From Acinetobacter lwoffii (GTDB taxonomy: Bacteria; Pseudomonadota; Gammaproteobacteria; Pseudomonadales; Moraxellaceae), in NCBI RefSeq assembly GCF_019343495.1, contig NZ_CP072549.1:1116001-1180000 (forward strand): DNA of 64,000 nucleotides. Reading direction: 5' to 3'. Shown here piece by piece: positions 1 through 9,251 of this stretch; the first letter of the stretch is position 1; every line of letters begins with the position of its first letter. A model generated the notes under the pieces. The model was given only the letters and a program-made list of their open reading frames with translations, was not told where the DNA came from and did not search any database. The translations under genes were made by a program, and so were the position numbers.

Positions 1-1155
1 CAAGGCCATGATCGCCACAAAAGATTCCATCAACATACCGCCGTAACCGATCATGCGGATATCGCGTTCATTGTTGACCAGTTTCGGTGTCGTTCCTGAA
101 GACACCAAAGCATGGAAACCGGAAATCGCACCACAGGCAATGGTAATAAACAGGAATGGGAACATAGAACCTGCGAATACAGGACCAGTACCATCAACGA
201 ATTTGGTAATTGCTGGCAGTTTCATTTCAGGCATGGCAAACAGGATACCCACGGCCAGACCTGCAATCACGCCAATTTTCAGGAAGGTTGACAGGTAATC
301 ACGTGGGGCAAGTAATAGCCAGACTGGCAATACCGACGCAATGAAGCCATAAATGATCAGCGCCCAAGTCAGTTCAGTGCCAGAAAGTGTAAAGAATGGC
401 CCCCAATATGGATGTTGTGCGATGTTTTCACCGTAGATAATGCCCAGCATCATCAAGACGAAACCAATAATCGAAACTTCAGCAATTTTACCCGGGCGGA
501 TAAAACGCATGTAGATGCCCATAAAGATCGCAATCGGAATGGTGGCTGCAATACTGAACACACCCCATGGGCTGTTGGTTAGCGCTTTCACCACCACCAG
601 TGCCAATACCGCCAGAATGATAATCATCACACCCAAGGCACCAAGCATCACGATAATACCGGCAAAAGTACCCAGTTCCTGCTTGGCCATTTCACCGAGT
701 GATCGACCGTCACGACGGGTAGAAATAAACAGCACCAGAAAATCCTGGACTGCACCGGCAAGCACCACGCCGACCAGTAGCCAGATCGTGCCCGGCAGAT
801 AACCCATCTGCGCTGCAAGGATTGGACCGACTAAAGGACCTGCACCGGCAATCGCCGCAAAGTGATGGCCAAACAGAACGCTTTTATTGGTCGGCACATA
901 GTCCAGACCATCGGCCAGACGATGCGCAGGCGTTAAACGGCGTTCATTCAGCTCAAATACTTTGGTGGCGATAAACAAACTGTAGAAACGGTAAGCAATG
1001 CTATAGACGCAGGCGGCGGCAAGTACCAGCCAGACTGCATTGACATGCTCACCCCGACTCAGTGCCAGGACTCCAAAGGAGACTGCACCCACAATGGCTA
1101 CCAAAAGCCAAATCATTTTCGAAGTCAGCGTCGACTTCTTTTGTAAAGTTTCCAT
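1..1155 (-). CDS. cstA: Carbon starvation protein CstA, N-terminal part (runs off the window)
   Basis: Inner-membrane peptide/pyruvate-type transporter of the CstA family. The visible 385 codons start at an ATG at 1155 (METLQKKSTLTSK) and run off the left edge, so the C-terminus is missing. A first hydrophobic helix (MIWLLVAIVGAVSFGVLAL) is followed by the family's conserved block with FELNERRLTPAHRLADG, YVPTNKSVLFGHHFAAIAGAG and PLVGPILAAQMGYLPGT, which is diagnostic for CstA. Many further membrane helices follow. In enterobacteria CstA/BtsT proteins import peptides or pyruvate; the substrate here is not determinable. It is separated from efp by the efp terminator, so it is transcribed independently from the 1156-1272 spacer. 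Confidence 0.93.
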   Translation of the reverse strand, partial: METLQKKSTLTSKMIWLLVAIVGAVSFGVLALSRGEHVNAVWLVLAAACVYSIAYRFYSLFIATKVFELNERRLTPAHRLADGLDYVPTNKSVLFGHHFAAIAGAGPLVGPILAAQMGYLPGTIWLLVGVVLAGAVQDFLVLFISTRRDGRSLGEMAKQELGTFAGIIVMLGALGVMIIILAVLALVVVKALTNSPWGVFSIAATIPIAIFMGIYMRFIRPGKIAEVSIIGFVLMMLGIIYGENIAQHPYWGPFFTLSGTELTWALIIYGFIASVLPVWLLLAPRDYLSTFLKIGVIAGLAVGILFAMPEMKLPAITKFVDGTGPVFAGSMFPFLFITIACGAISGFHALVSSGTTPKLVNNERDIRMIGYGGMLMESFVAIMAL

Positions 1156-1272
1156 TCAATCCCTCATATTGTGATGCATACAAATCAGCGTGATTGTTGT
1201 TGTTCGAGGTACTGCTGTTTTCCCTTGCGACTTTACGCCTGTTCTTTTGCTTTTCCTCTACGACTTTGGCAT

Positions 1273-1299
1273 AAAAAAAGGGATGATTTAAATCATCCC
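1273..1299 (-). terminator. Rho-independent terminator of efp
   Basis: Perfect 10-bp inverted repeat (GGGATGATTT/AAATCATCCC, 1280-1299) followed on the minus strand by seven U residues. It lies 28 bp downstream of the efp stop codon. Confidence 0.9.
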
Positions 1300-1326
1300 T
1301 CTCGATAATAGTCTATTTTCAAACCA

Positions 1327-1896
1327 TTATGCACGTTCTAAATAGTCACCAGTACGGGTATCTACACGAACGCTTTCTTCTTGCTGTACGAATAATGGAA
1401 CACGTACTACAGCACCTGTTTCAAGTTTCGCTGGCTTACCGCCACCGCCAGAAGTATCACCACGAACACCTGGATCAGTTTCAACGATTTTAAGTACGAC
1501 GAAGTTCGGTGGAGTCACGTTTAAAGGCACGCCATTGAACAACATGATGGTACATTTTTCATTTGAATCGTCTTTTAACCATTTTGCAGCATCGCTCATT
1601 GCTGTTTTATCAGCTGCGATCTGTTCAAAGGTAACAGGATCCATGAAGTTCCACATTTCGCCATCGTTGTACAAGTATTCCATTTCTACTTCAACGATAT
1701 CAGCCGCTTCTAGGTTCTCGCCTGATTTGAAAGTTTTTTCCAGAACTTTACCTGATTTAAGGTTACGTAATTTTACGCGGTTAAAAGCTTGGCCTTTACC
1801 TGGTTTTACGTATTCGTTTTCCATGATTGAACATGGGTTGCCATCAAGCATAACCTTAAGGCCTGACTTGAAATCATTCGTAGAATAATAGGCCAT
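1327..1896 (-). CDS. efp: Translation elongation factor P
   Basis: EF-P rescues ribosomes stalled at polyproline stretches. The 189-residue protein has the usual three-domain length. The modification loop reads KPGKGQA with Lys34 at the tip, the residue that is beta-lysylated in gamma-proteobacteria. The conserved C-terminal signature [14 protein letters not shown] (EF-P family) is intact. The gene is divergent from epmB, whose product converts lysine to the beta-lysine used on Lys34, so modifier and target sit side by side. epmA, the ligase, is not in this window. Start ATG at 1896 begins [10 protein letters not shown] as in relatives. Confidence 0.98.
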   Translation of the reverse strand: MAYYSTNDFKSGLKVMLDGNPCSIMENEYVKPGKGQAFNRVKLRNLKSGKVLEKTFKSGENLEAADIVEVEMEYLYNDGEMWNFMDPVTFEQIAADKTAMSDAAKWLKDDSNEKCTIMLFNGVPLNVTPPNFVVLKIVETDPGVRGDTSGGGGKPAKLETGAVVRVPLFVQQEESVRVDTRTGDYLERA

Positions 1897-2278
1897 GACT
1901 GGCGCACTCCAAACTTACTAACTTTAATCTATTGATGCTATGGGCTGTTGCGATGTCATTTAGCAAGTCTGACACGAACATTGAGTTGCCACATGCACAT
2001 TCATTTGATGTTGCGTATTCTAAATGAGCAATACACTTTGCCGCAATGAAAAAATCCGCTTTCACCCACTCAGGCTGTTTAAGTTACAATCAGACATGAA
2101 AATCCTTTGTTTATTCATGTCTTGCTCAACGTTAAAATACCATCAGGCGAGCACCAAGATCAGCATAGCTGAATCGCTCTTTATTTTACAGCGCAGTGGA
2201 TTATTGCGCTTCGGCACAAACTGTTAAACTGCGCCCATCAGGCTTTGTCCTCTCACTTATTATTGTTAATCTTCCGGC
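1897..2278. other. Divergent efp/epmB intergenic region
   Basis: 382 bp with no convincing gene. Short open frames on both strands here (for example 1874-2065 minus, 2024-2227 plus) have no recognisable content. The region must contain the divergent promoters of efp and epmB, but I could not assign -35/-10 boxes with confidence. Confidence 0.5.
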
Positions 2279-3301
2279 ATGACGAACTATTTATATCAAG
2301 AACAAAACTGGCAATCACAGCTCAGCGACCTGATCACCGATCCCCGCGAACTGCTTGAAGTACTGCAACTTGCACCAGAGCAACTGCTCTCAGGTGCCAT
2401 CTTGGCATCTGAGCAGTTTAAATTGCGCGTGCCACGCGCTTTTTTGGGAAAAATGCAGACCGGAAACCCTTTAGACCCATTGCTTTTACAAGTGCTGCCC
2501 CATCATCTGGAACTGGAAGAGCATCCAGGATTTGTTACTGACCCCTTGGGCGAAGAACAGGCCAATCAGCAACCCGGCGTACTGCACAAATATAAATCCC
2601 GTTTCTTGCTGACACTGACAGGTGCCTGTGCTGTACATTGCCGTTATTGTTTCCGCCGGCATTTCCCCTATCAGGAAAATCTGCCTAAAAATGAAGACTG
2701 GATAAATATCAAGCAATATCTGGAAAGCCAGCCTGATATTAATGAAGTGATTCTGAGTGGCGGTGATCCACTAACCTTATCGAACCGGAAATTAAAAACC
2801 TGGATTGAACGATTAGAATCAGTACCACATCTCAAATTCTTAAGAATACATTCACGAGTTCCTATTGTGATCCCCAACCGAGTCGACGAAGAGCTACTTA
2901 GCATGTTAAAAAACAGTAGGCTACGTATTATTCTGGTGGTACACTCAAACCATGCATCGGAGCTGGATGACTTCACTTGCAAGCGTTTAAACCAACTGGT
3001 TCAACAGCAGATCACCGTTCTGAATCAGGCGGTTTTATTAAACGGGGTGAATGATTCTGCTCAGGTTTTAGTAGATTTAAGCTATCGCTTGTTTGATGCC
3101 GGGGTCATGCCTTATTATTTACATGTACTTGATAAAGTAAAAGGTGCGCATCATTTTGATTTAGCGCCTGACCATATTAATGAGATTTATACAGAAGTTT
3201 TAGCGAACCTGCCGGGGTATTTGGTTCCTAAACTGGTTCGAGAAATAGCGGGCGAGAAGAATAAGACACCGCTTTTTGGGGTTTCAACATTTTTGAGTTA
3301 A
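2279..3301 (+). CDS. epmB: EF-P (R)-beta-lysine 2,3-aminomutase EpmB
   Basis: Radical SAM enzyme of the lysine 2,3-aminomutase family (YjeK/EpmB) that makes (R)-beta-lysine for attachment to EF-P Lys34. The 340-residue length is typical of EpmB rather than the longer catabolic KamA. The radical SAM cluster motif CAVHCRYCF (CxxxCxxC) is at about residues 119-127. It is followed by the SGGDPL motif near residue 160 and the YYLHVLDKVKGAHHF region with PLP- and SAM-binding residues. It lies divergent from efp, and the next gene begins 10 bp after its stop, so epmB may be cotranscribed with the downstream PilZ/FimX-like pair. Confidence 0.95.
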   Translation: MTNYLYQEQNWQSQLSDLITDPRELLEVLQLAPEQLLSGAILASEQFKLRVPRAFLGKMQTGNPLDPLLLQVLPHHLELEEHPGFVTDPLGEEQANQQPGVLHKYKSRFLLTLTGACAVHCRYCFRRHFPYQENLPKNEDWINIKQYLESQPDINEVILSGGDPLTLSNRKLKTWIERLESVPHLKFLRIHSRVPIVIPNRVDEELLSMLKNSRLRIILVVHSNHASELDDFTCKRLNQLVQQQITVLNQAVLLNGVNDSAQVLVDLSYRLFDAGVMPYYLHVLDKVKGAHHFDLAPDHINEIYTEVLANLPGYLVPKLVREIAGEKNKTPLFGVSTFLS

Positions 3302-3310
3302 ATAATAAAG

Positions 3311-5056
3311 ATGAGCACGCATACTTCAGACATTTTTCAGACACCGACGGAACTTAAACGAGAGCAGTTGAGCTTTTGTCCAACCACTGCCAAGGCTTTG
3401 CAGGAATGGGTTGCGGGGATTTCGATTCTACAACTAGGGAATTCATCCAAATCCCTGTTTAATGCCTTATTGGAAGTTTCTGAGCTGAAATGTACAGAAA
3501 CCCTGCGCTTTGACCTGATTCAGGTCTTACATCCCACCCTTGAAAATGTCTTGACCAGTCTGGAAAAGCATTTCGTCAATCAGGGACTGATCACTTCCGA
3601 CCGAAATGACCAGATTATTGAGCTGGCCATGCTGCTGCGCAGTCATTTTGCCAAAATTTATATTGATATCGTCAAGCGCTGTAATCATCAGTTGACCCAT
3701 CAGAAGTTTTCGCTATTTTCTCTGGGTAAAAAGAAGAGCATTCAAACTGCCCGAATGGTATCGATTTATTATGCCCTGCAACAACTCACACTTCTATTAT
3801 ATCAACAGCATATGCTGTATAGCACGCCAGGTCTGGGACAATGGCTGGCTGCCCATCAACTGCTTGAATGTGCAATAGACAACAATTTCTATCAAAGCAA
3901 TATCAATCAGGTATTAGGCACCCAGCATGAAATCCAGAATATTGCACATGCCTATGCACAGCTGATTTTACTGGATATCTTCAATACTCATCAGATCCGG
4001 CCTGCAGAAATTCAGGGCCTGTATCTATGCAGTTTTGACTGGGCCAAACTGGTACAGATCCTGCCGAAGGAAACCACGCTGTCCCGTTATGTGGTCGATG
4101 CCAGCAAAGATCATCCGCCGATCTTTAATTCCCATCAAGAGCCACAGTTTCAGCCGAGCTTCTATATTTCCACCCAGAACCTTATGGATCATTTAACGGG
4201 CACTCAAAGTAAAAATGCCCAGTATCTGTCGCGGAATGAAAAACTGTTCCTGACCCCTGCACTGCATTTTCATATCTACAATCTGCTCTCGAACAATGTC
4301 GAGCGTCGTCATGAACGTTATGAATATTCAGCACAGATCAATATCTGCTTTGGCTTAAGCGTGGCGCATTTTTACCTGTCTAAAGGTAAAAACTTCAACG
4401 AAACTCTGGAACTCGAGGCCAATTATAATTTCCAGAGCGAAAGCAGTTTTGTCAGCTCAATGGAAAACGCCATTCCAAGTAGTTTTAGCAGCATCAAGGC
4501 GCTCGATCGAGAAACCAAACAGATCCATAGCGCTGAAGTTCTGGATATCAGTGTCAATGGTTACCGGATTAAATGGACTGGTATTACCCCGGCTAACCTG
4601 AAAACCGGTGAATTCATTCTGGTTCAGGAAAAAACCCAGAGTCAGTGGCGTGGCGGTGTGATTCGCTGGATCAAGCAGTCCACTGACAAGAGCCTGGAAA
4701 TCGGACTGGAAATTCTGGCACAAGAACTCTTTCCTTGTGCGGCCTACGCCCGCACTGAACGTCATCATGTCAATTATCAACCCGCACTCCTGGTGAAAAT
4801 GACGCAACTGGATCAGGTTTCAACCAGTCTCATCGTGTCTGGCTCCCAGATGTTTAGGGAAAAACAAACGATTCATTTACGTCTCGGTCAGGAAGAACTC
4901 AAAATCTATCTGACCAAAGCACAACTGATTACGCAGAGTTTCATCCGTTTTGATTATGAATTATTGAATGATCAGGAAGAAGATATGATCGAAAACTTTA
5001 TCGATCAGCACATGAATGAAAGCAGAAATCATGATTTATGGGAAGCATTGAAGTGA
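3311..5056 (+). CDS. PilZ-like domain protein, possible c-di-GMP receptor
   Basis: 581-residue soluble protein with no signal peptide. Two PilZ-type elements are visible: an arginine motif RRHERYEY near residue 331 and a DISVNG sequence (D/NxSxxG pattern) near residue 412. Together these form the c-di-GMP-binding signature of PilZ domains, although their spacing (about 80 residues) is longer than in canonical PilZ. The N-terminal 300 residues are helical and not recognised. The gene overlaps the next one, which encodes a FimX-like degenerate GGDEF/EAL protein, by GTGA. By analogy with FimX-PilZ systems of other gamma-proteobacteria, a role in type IV pilus or surface behaviour is plausible, but this is inference. 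Confidence 0.65.
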   Translation: MSTHTSDIFQTPTELKREQLSFCPTTAKALQEWVAGISILQLGNSSKSLFNALLEVSELKCTETLRFDLIQVLHPTLENVLTSLEKHFVNQGLITSDRNDQIIELAMLLRSHFAKIYIDIVKRCNHQLTHQKFSLFSLGKKKSIQTARMVSIYYALQQLTLLLYQQHMLYSTPGLGQWLAAHQLLECAIDNNFYQSNINQVLGTQHEIQNIAHAYAQLILLDIFNTHQIRPAEIQGLYLCSFDWAKLVQILPKETTLSRYVVDASKDHPPIFNSHQEPQFQPSFYISTQNLMDHLTGTQSKNAQYLSRNEKLFLTPALHFHIYNLLSNNVERRHERYEYSAQINICFGLSVAHFYLSKGKNFNETLELEANYNFQSESSFVSSMENAIPSSFSSIKALDRETKQIHSAEVLDISVNGYRIKWTGITPANLKTGEFILVQEKTQSQWRGGVIRWIKQSTDKSLEIGLEILAQELFPCAAYARTERHHVNYQPALLVKMTQLDQVSTSLIVSGSQMFREKQTIHLRLGQEELKIYLTKAQLITQSFIRFDYELLNDQEEDMIENFIDQHMNESRNHDLWEALK

Positions 5057-7203
5057 GAAATCCATTATTGTCTAAAAAGTTAAAACGTACTGAAACACGT
5101 TTACTGATTATTGATGATAATCAAATTAGATATAACCAAATCCGTGATCTGCTGACCAGTCATGATTATCAGGTCGATGCTGTGCTGCTGGATGATCTGC
5201 AGTCTTTTGAAAAACAGCTGAATTTCAAATGGGATCTGCTTATTTTTGGGCGTGCCTACGATCTGAAATACGAACAGGCCTTAGGGATCGTGCGTCTTTC
5301 GCAGCAACCTGACCTTCCGATGATTTTGCTTAAACCGGATGATTATCAGGCTGAACAGTATGCGCAATATATCCGTAAAGGGGTATATGACATTCTCAAC
5401 TTCGACTACTTGGAACGCTTTTATGTGGGACTGGTCCGAGCATTGTCATTTAGCCGTTTGTCACAATCTCAGCAACATTTAATGACTGAGCTGGAAACAG
5501 CACAAATTCAGGCACAATCTTTAGTAGACGACAGCAACCGTGCTGTTGCCACCATTCAGGAAGGGATTCATATTCAGGCCAATGCGGACTACCTGAAACT
5601 GTTTGGCTTGCAAAATGAAGACGAAATCATTGGCCTACCGCTTCTGGATCTGCTCCAGCCTTCAGATTTGAATGATTTTAAAACCCGTTTCAAAAAGATT
5701 TCTCAGGGTCAGTTTGATTTAGGTCGAGTCGAGATTCAGTCTCTGAATCCGCATGTATCCGCATCTAACCCATTAAAACTGGAATTCTTGCCTTCAACTG
5801 CTGAAGAAGATGCGGTACAAATTAGCATTGATACCCAATCTCAAACGGTTTCCTCCAATAAGACTCCTGGAAAACCAAGCGTTTTTCATTCACTTAAGCG
5901 TGAACTCAATAAGCAGCCTGCACCAGTAAATGCCTTGGTGACTTTCTCTCTTAGCGCTTATGATCCTGAGCTTCTGCAGTCTGACTGGACTACTTTTAGT
6001 GGCTACTTTGAAGCAGTCAAAGAGTTCCTCATGGAACAGACCCATATTTCCCTGTTTAAACTGGAATATGATGTTGTTGTAGGTATGTTACAGGCAGATT
6101 CCAAAGCAATTCTTGAATCCAAACTGATCAGTTTAAATGCCTTAAGCAAACCGCAACTCATTACAGTGGGACAAAAAACCTTCCCTCTAAATTTGCGCTT
6201 GGGCTATGTCATGCTTGAACAGGGTTTACAGGATGAAATGCACTGCAATACGCTGATTGGACAAGCATTCTCGACATCTTTACCTCAAGCAGAAGCTGTA
6301 CCTGAATTTAAACTCGACATTCCAGCCTCACTGAGCAGTCCAAGCTCTTTAGATATGCCGAGTATAGACTTCAGTGTTGCTGAAACACCAGTTACCAGCT
6401 CAACAGTTGCAGCTGTCAGTCCAGCAGTCACCTCTATTCCTAACGCTACACCTTCTATTTTGAAAGCCTTAAGTGAATGTCTAGAACGTGGCGAGATCCA
6501 TTTAAAGTATCAGCAACTCTATGATAAAGAAGATACGCGTTTATATACCTATGAAGTGACCAGTGGCTTTATTTTTGAGAATAAATGGCAGGATATCTCT
6601 AGCCTTTTAGAACTTCATGAAGATGATGAACTGTCCATTAAACTGGATCGCTGGATTCTGGTTGAGGCCAGTAAACAGTTACACAACTTTATTACCCAGT
6701 ATCCTGATGCAAGCTTAATTGTCAATTTGAACCGTGCCGTGCTATTTAAAGACCGCACCTTCCCGGAATTTATTTCCAAGCTGATTACGATTATTCGCAG
6801 TAAAGTGAAGCACCCGCTAATCTTGCAATTCTCAGAAGAAGATATTTTACTGAATCAGCAAGATGCACAAAAATATCTACGCGTATTGCATGAACATGGC
6901 GCGCTGATTGCACTTCGTGATTTTGGTCAATCAATGTACAGTCCAAATTTACTGCGCGAACTGGAACTGGATGGTGTCAGCTTACATTCGAGCTTAACCA
7001 ATATGCTCAATAAAGATACCGAGATTGAGCAACTACAGGAAAAAATTACCAGCTACAATGAAATCAAGCCACTCAATATTCTGATCCGTGAATTAAATGA
7101 TATGACACTGTTCGCGAATGCCTGGAACGTGGATGCCCGCTTTATTCAGGGGAATTATTTCCAGAAAAAACTTGATCATTTGATTGATGTACAAGATCAC
7201 TAA
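5053..7203 (+). CDS. FimX-like signalling protein: degenerate REC-PAS-GGDEF-EAL
   Basis: About 716 residues. Order: receiver-like domain (about 10-125) whose phospho-acceptor position reads LLIFGRAYD rather than a proper Asp; PAS-like domain (about 155-255, with EDEIIGLPLLDLL); degenerate GGDEF (about 290-410, YDVVVGML in place of GGDEF); low-complexity Ser/Pro/Val linker; and a degenerate EAL domain (about 465-710). In the EAL domain the EAL motif is EVT, the DDFG motif is RDFG, and the catalytic Lys is lost (GVSLHSS). The protein is therefore probably a c-di-GMP binder or scaffold rather than an enzyme, as for Pseudomonas FimX, which controls type IV pili. I chose the GTG at 5053 because GGGAAG lies 7 bp upstream and it overlaps the previous stop as GTGA; an ATG at 5038 in the same frame is the alternative. 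Confidence 0.75.
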   Translation: MRNPLLSKKLKRTETRLLIIDDNQIRYNQIRDLLTSHDYQVDAVLLDDLQSFEKQLNFKWDLLIFGRAYDLKYEQALGIVRLSQQPDLPMILLKPDDYQAEQYAQYIRKGVYDILNFDYLERFYVGLVRALSFSRLSQSQQHLMTELETAQIQAQSLVDDSNRAVATIQEGIHIQANADYLKLFGLQNEDEIIGLPLLDLLQPSDLNDFKTRFKKISQGQFDLGRVEIQSLNPHVSASNPLKLEFLPSTAEEDAVQISIDTQSQTVSSNKTPGKPSVFHSLKRELNKQPAPVNALVTFSLSAYDPELLQSDWTTFSGYFEAVKEFLMEQTHISLFKLEYDVVVGMLQADSKAILESKLISLNALSKPQLITVGQKTFPLNLRLGYVMLEQGLQDEMHCNTLIGQAFSTSLPQAEAVPEFKLDIPASLSSPSSLDMPSIDFSVAETPVTSSTVAAVSPAVTSIPNATPSILKALSECLERGEIHLKYQQLYDKEDTRLYTYEVTSGFIFENKWQDISSLLELHEDDELSIKLDRWILVEASKQLHNFITQYPDASLIVNLNRAVLFKDRTFPEFISKLITIIRSKVKHPLILQFSEEDILLNQQDAQKYLRVLHEHGALIALRDFGQSMYSPNLLRELELDGVSLHSSLTNMLNKDTEIEQLQEKITSYNEIKPLNILIRELNDMTLFANAWNVDARFIQGNYFQKKLDHLIDVQDH

Positions 7204-7262
7204 GATCTTGTACAAGCCTGTGCATTTAGGAAATCGAATGATAATTTTCTAAATTGCAGGCA

Positions 7263-7292
7263 CAAAAAAAACGGGCTTAAAGCCCGTTTTTT
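7263..7292. terminator. Bidirectional terminator between the FimX-like gene and rpmE
   Basis: AACGGGCTT/AAGCCCGTT hairpin flanked by an A-run on the left and a T-run on the right. It can terminate the rightward FimX-like transcript and the leftward rpmE transcript. Confidence 0.9.
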
Positions 7293-7303
7293 CATTTTGG
7301 GTA

Positions 7304-7528
7304 TTAACGTTTAACAGAACGTGACATACCAGCAAAACGTTGTTTGAACTTGTCGATACGACCGCCAGTGTCAACGTTCTTTTGCTTACCAGTGTAGAAT
7401 GGGTGGCAAGCTGAACATACGTCTAGATAAAGAGTTTCTTTACCAAGAGCTGAACGAGTTTCGATTACGTTACCACATGAACAAGTAGCAACTAAAGTTT
7501 CATATTTTGGGTGAATATCGGCGCGCAT
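7304..7528 (-). CDS. rpmE: 50S ribosomal protein L31
   Basis: 74-residue L31 of the zinc-containing (C+) type. The four cysteines Cys16, Cys18, Cys38 and Cys41 (CSC...CSAC) form the zinc ribbon. The HPKYE and HPFYTGKQK motifs are characteristic. The zinc-free paralogue induced under zinc limitation is not in the window. A long 5' leader precedes it. Confidence 0.98.
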   Translation of the reverse strand: MRADIHPKYETLVATCSCGNVIETRSALGKETLYLDVCSACHPFYTGKQKNVDTGGRIDKFKQRFAGMSRSVKR

Positions 7529-7690
7529 CGTCGATTACTCCATTAGATTCAAGAAGGTTTAGCTGTCATCGCTATTGATCACTCTCAAATGAGGAAGCAG
7601 GAACATCGTTCATGCAGATCAACACCACAACAGACCATTCTTTTGGCCCACCGAGACGGATACCGTCAGAGCTAAGCACAACAAGTGGGC
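7529..7690 (-). promoter_or_regulatory. Candidate rpmE 5' leader (possible ribosomal-protein autoregulatory RNA)
   Basis: A good -10 box (TATAAT, 7694-7699 minus strand) lies about 165 bp upstream of the rpmE start, leaving a leader of roughly 160 nt with no open frame of note. It holds G-rich and complementary segments, such as GACGGTATCCGTC (7654-7666), which can form a stem. L31 leader RNAs have been described in gamma-proteobacteria; whether this one matches that family needs a covariance-model search. Confidence 0.4.
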
Positions 7691-7693
7691 ATT

Positions 7694-7699
7694 ATTATA
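7694..7699 (-). promoter_or_regulatory. Putative -10 box of the rpmE promoter
   Basis: Consensus TATAAT on the minus strand. No strong -35 is visible at the ideal spacing. Confidence 0.45.
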
Positions 7700-7723
7700 C
7701 GTGAAACGAATTCAATATGCTAA

Positions 7724-8704
7724 TTATTCTTCAGCTTCTGATTCACTCTCTTTGGCCCACAGATTGGCAATAATCCCGCAGACCATTAACTGAATCTGAT
7801 GAAAAATCATGATCGGCAGGACAATCATGCCCAGCGGCTGGCCAATAAATAAAATTTGCGCCATCGGCACTCCACTGGCCAAGGTTTTCTTGGAACCACA
7901 AAAGAATGCCGTTTTTTGGTCAGCGCGGCTAAAGCCCAGCCAGCGTGGAATATAAAGTGATAATAACATCACAATGGTGAGTAACACCGAGCAAGCCAGC
8001 AATAGCAACAACAAGGTACTCAAGCTCACTTCATTCCACAGACCAGCCACTACGGCGCTACTAAAAGCGCCATACACCACCAGTAAAATCGAACCTTGAT
8101 CGAAAACCTTGACGATTTTTGGCATTTTCATCATTTGTGGATAGATCCATGGACGCAGAATCTGTGCTAAAATAAACGGCACCAAGAGCAGCAGTGTAAT
8201 CTGGATAATCGAAGAAGTCGGATCAAAACCATGATCAGATTGACCGAGAATAAAAAATGCCACCAATAATGGGGTAATAAACATACCGATCAAATTGGAA
8301 AAAGAGGCGCTACATACCGCCCCGGCGACATTGCCATGAGCCACCGAAGTAAATGCGATCGAGGACTGCACAGTGGATGGCAGGAAACACATAAACAGGA
8401 AACCCCAATATAGTTCCTGTCCGAGCATCGGTAATAAAATCGGCTTGGCCAAAAGTCCGAGAATTGGAAACAAAGCAAAAGTTAGCGCAAAAACCAAAGT
8501 ATGCAATTTCCAGTGCATAATGCCTTGCAGCACAGCTTCACGAGACAGTTTGGCGCCGTGCAGGAAAAACAGGATGGCAATCGCTCCTGTCGTCACCCAG
8601 CCAAAGACTTCAGCCGCCTGCCCCGAAACTGGCAGCACACTGGCCAGCAAGACCATCACAAACAACAGTATCGTAAACCGATCCAATGCCAAGAACTTAA
8701 GCAT
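7724..8704 (-). CDS. Bile acid:sodium symporter-like transporter (SBF-like, YfeH type)
   Basis: 326-residue integral membrane protein with about nine to ten hydrophobic segments and no signal peptide. The FLPSTVQSSIAFTSVAHGN motif near residue 110 and FCGSKKTLASGVPMAQILF near residue 268 are the two conserved substrate/ion-site motifs of the SBF-like (YfeH) branch of the BASS superfamily. The physiological substrate is unknown. It is monocistronic by appearance: rpmE lies upstream with a promoter between, and gloA is transcribed separately on the far side. Confidence 0.85.
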   Translation of the reverse strand: MLKFLALDRFTILLFVMVLLASVLPVSGQAAEVFGWVTTGAIAILFFLHGAKLSREAVLQGIMHWKLHTLVFALTFALFPILGLLAKPILLPMLGQELYWGFLFMCFLPSTVQSSIAFTSVAHGNVAGAVCSASFSNLIGMFITPLLVAFFILGQSDHGFDPTSSIIQITLLLLVPFILAQILRPWIYPQMMKMPKIVKVFDQGSILLVVYGAFSSAVVAGLWNEVSLSTLLLLLLACSVLLTIVMLLSLYIPRWLGFSRADQKTAFFCGSKKTLASGVPMAQILFIGQPLGMIVLPIMIFHQIQLMVCGIIANLWAKESESEAEE

Positions 8705-8848
8705 ATCCCTATAATCCCTCAGATTTTATTGTTTGATATAAAAATGCCCGGCTATCTTAACAGATGCCGGGCCGATGCTATGCACTCAGATTGATGTAAT
8801 ATTTTCATCTATACATGAATGCATTTCATATATCTCGCTACGTCACAC

Positions 8849-9250
8849 TTAGTTATTACGTGCATTGTTGTCTTGCTGGATCAGCTCGATCTTGTAGCCA
8901 TCTGGATCTTCAACAAATGCAATTACAGTCACGCCACCTTTCATTGGGCCAGCTTCACGCACCACATTACCGCCACGCGCTTTAATCTCTTCGCAAGCCT
9001 TGTAAGCATCATCAACTGCAATCGCGATATGACCATAAGCATTGCCCAGTTCATAGCTGTCTGTATCCCAGTTATGCGTCAATTCCAGTACGGTGTGATT
9101 TTCTTCATCGCCATAACCGACAAAAGCCAGGGTAAAACGGCCTTCTTCGTAATCACGCTTACGAAGCAAAGTCATGCCAAGTACTTCAGTATAGAACTTG
9201 AGAGATTGTTCTAAATTGCCTACACGTAACATGGTATGCAGCATGCGCAT
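8849..9250 (-). CDS. gloA: Lactoylglutathione lyase (glyoxalase I)
   Basis: Converts the methylglyoxal-glutathione hemithioacetal to S-lactoylglutathione in the cytosol. The 133-residue protein begins [12 protein letters not shown], matching E. coli GloA, and the four metal ligands are all present: His5, Glu56, His74 and Glu122. An in-frame upstream extension (to 9289) lies inside the ampG coding region and is rejected. The start is 1 bp beyond the ampG stop, so gloA is translationally adjacent to and cotranscribed with ampG. Confidence 0.95.
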   Translation of the reverse strand: MRMLHTMLRVGNLEQSLKFYTEVLGMTLLRKRDYEEGRFTLAFVGYGDEENHTVLELTHNWDTDSYELGNAYGHIAIAVDDAYKACEEIKARGGNVVREAGPMKGGVTVIAFVEDPDGYKIELIQQDNNARNN

Positions 9251-9251
9251 A

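Noticed and set aside
1874..2227. Small open frames between efp and epmB
   Set aside because: They have no ribosome binding site or recognisable sequence and overlap the divergent promoter region.
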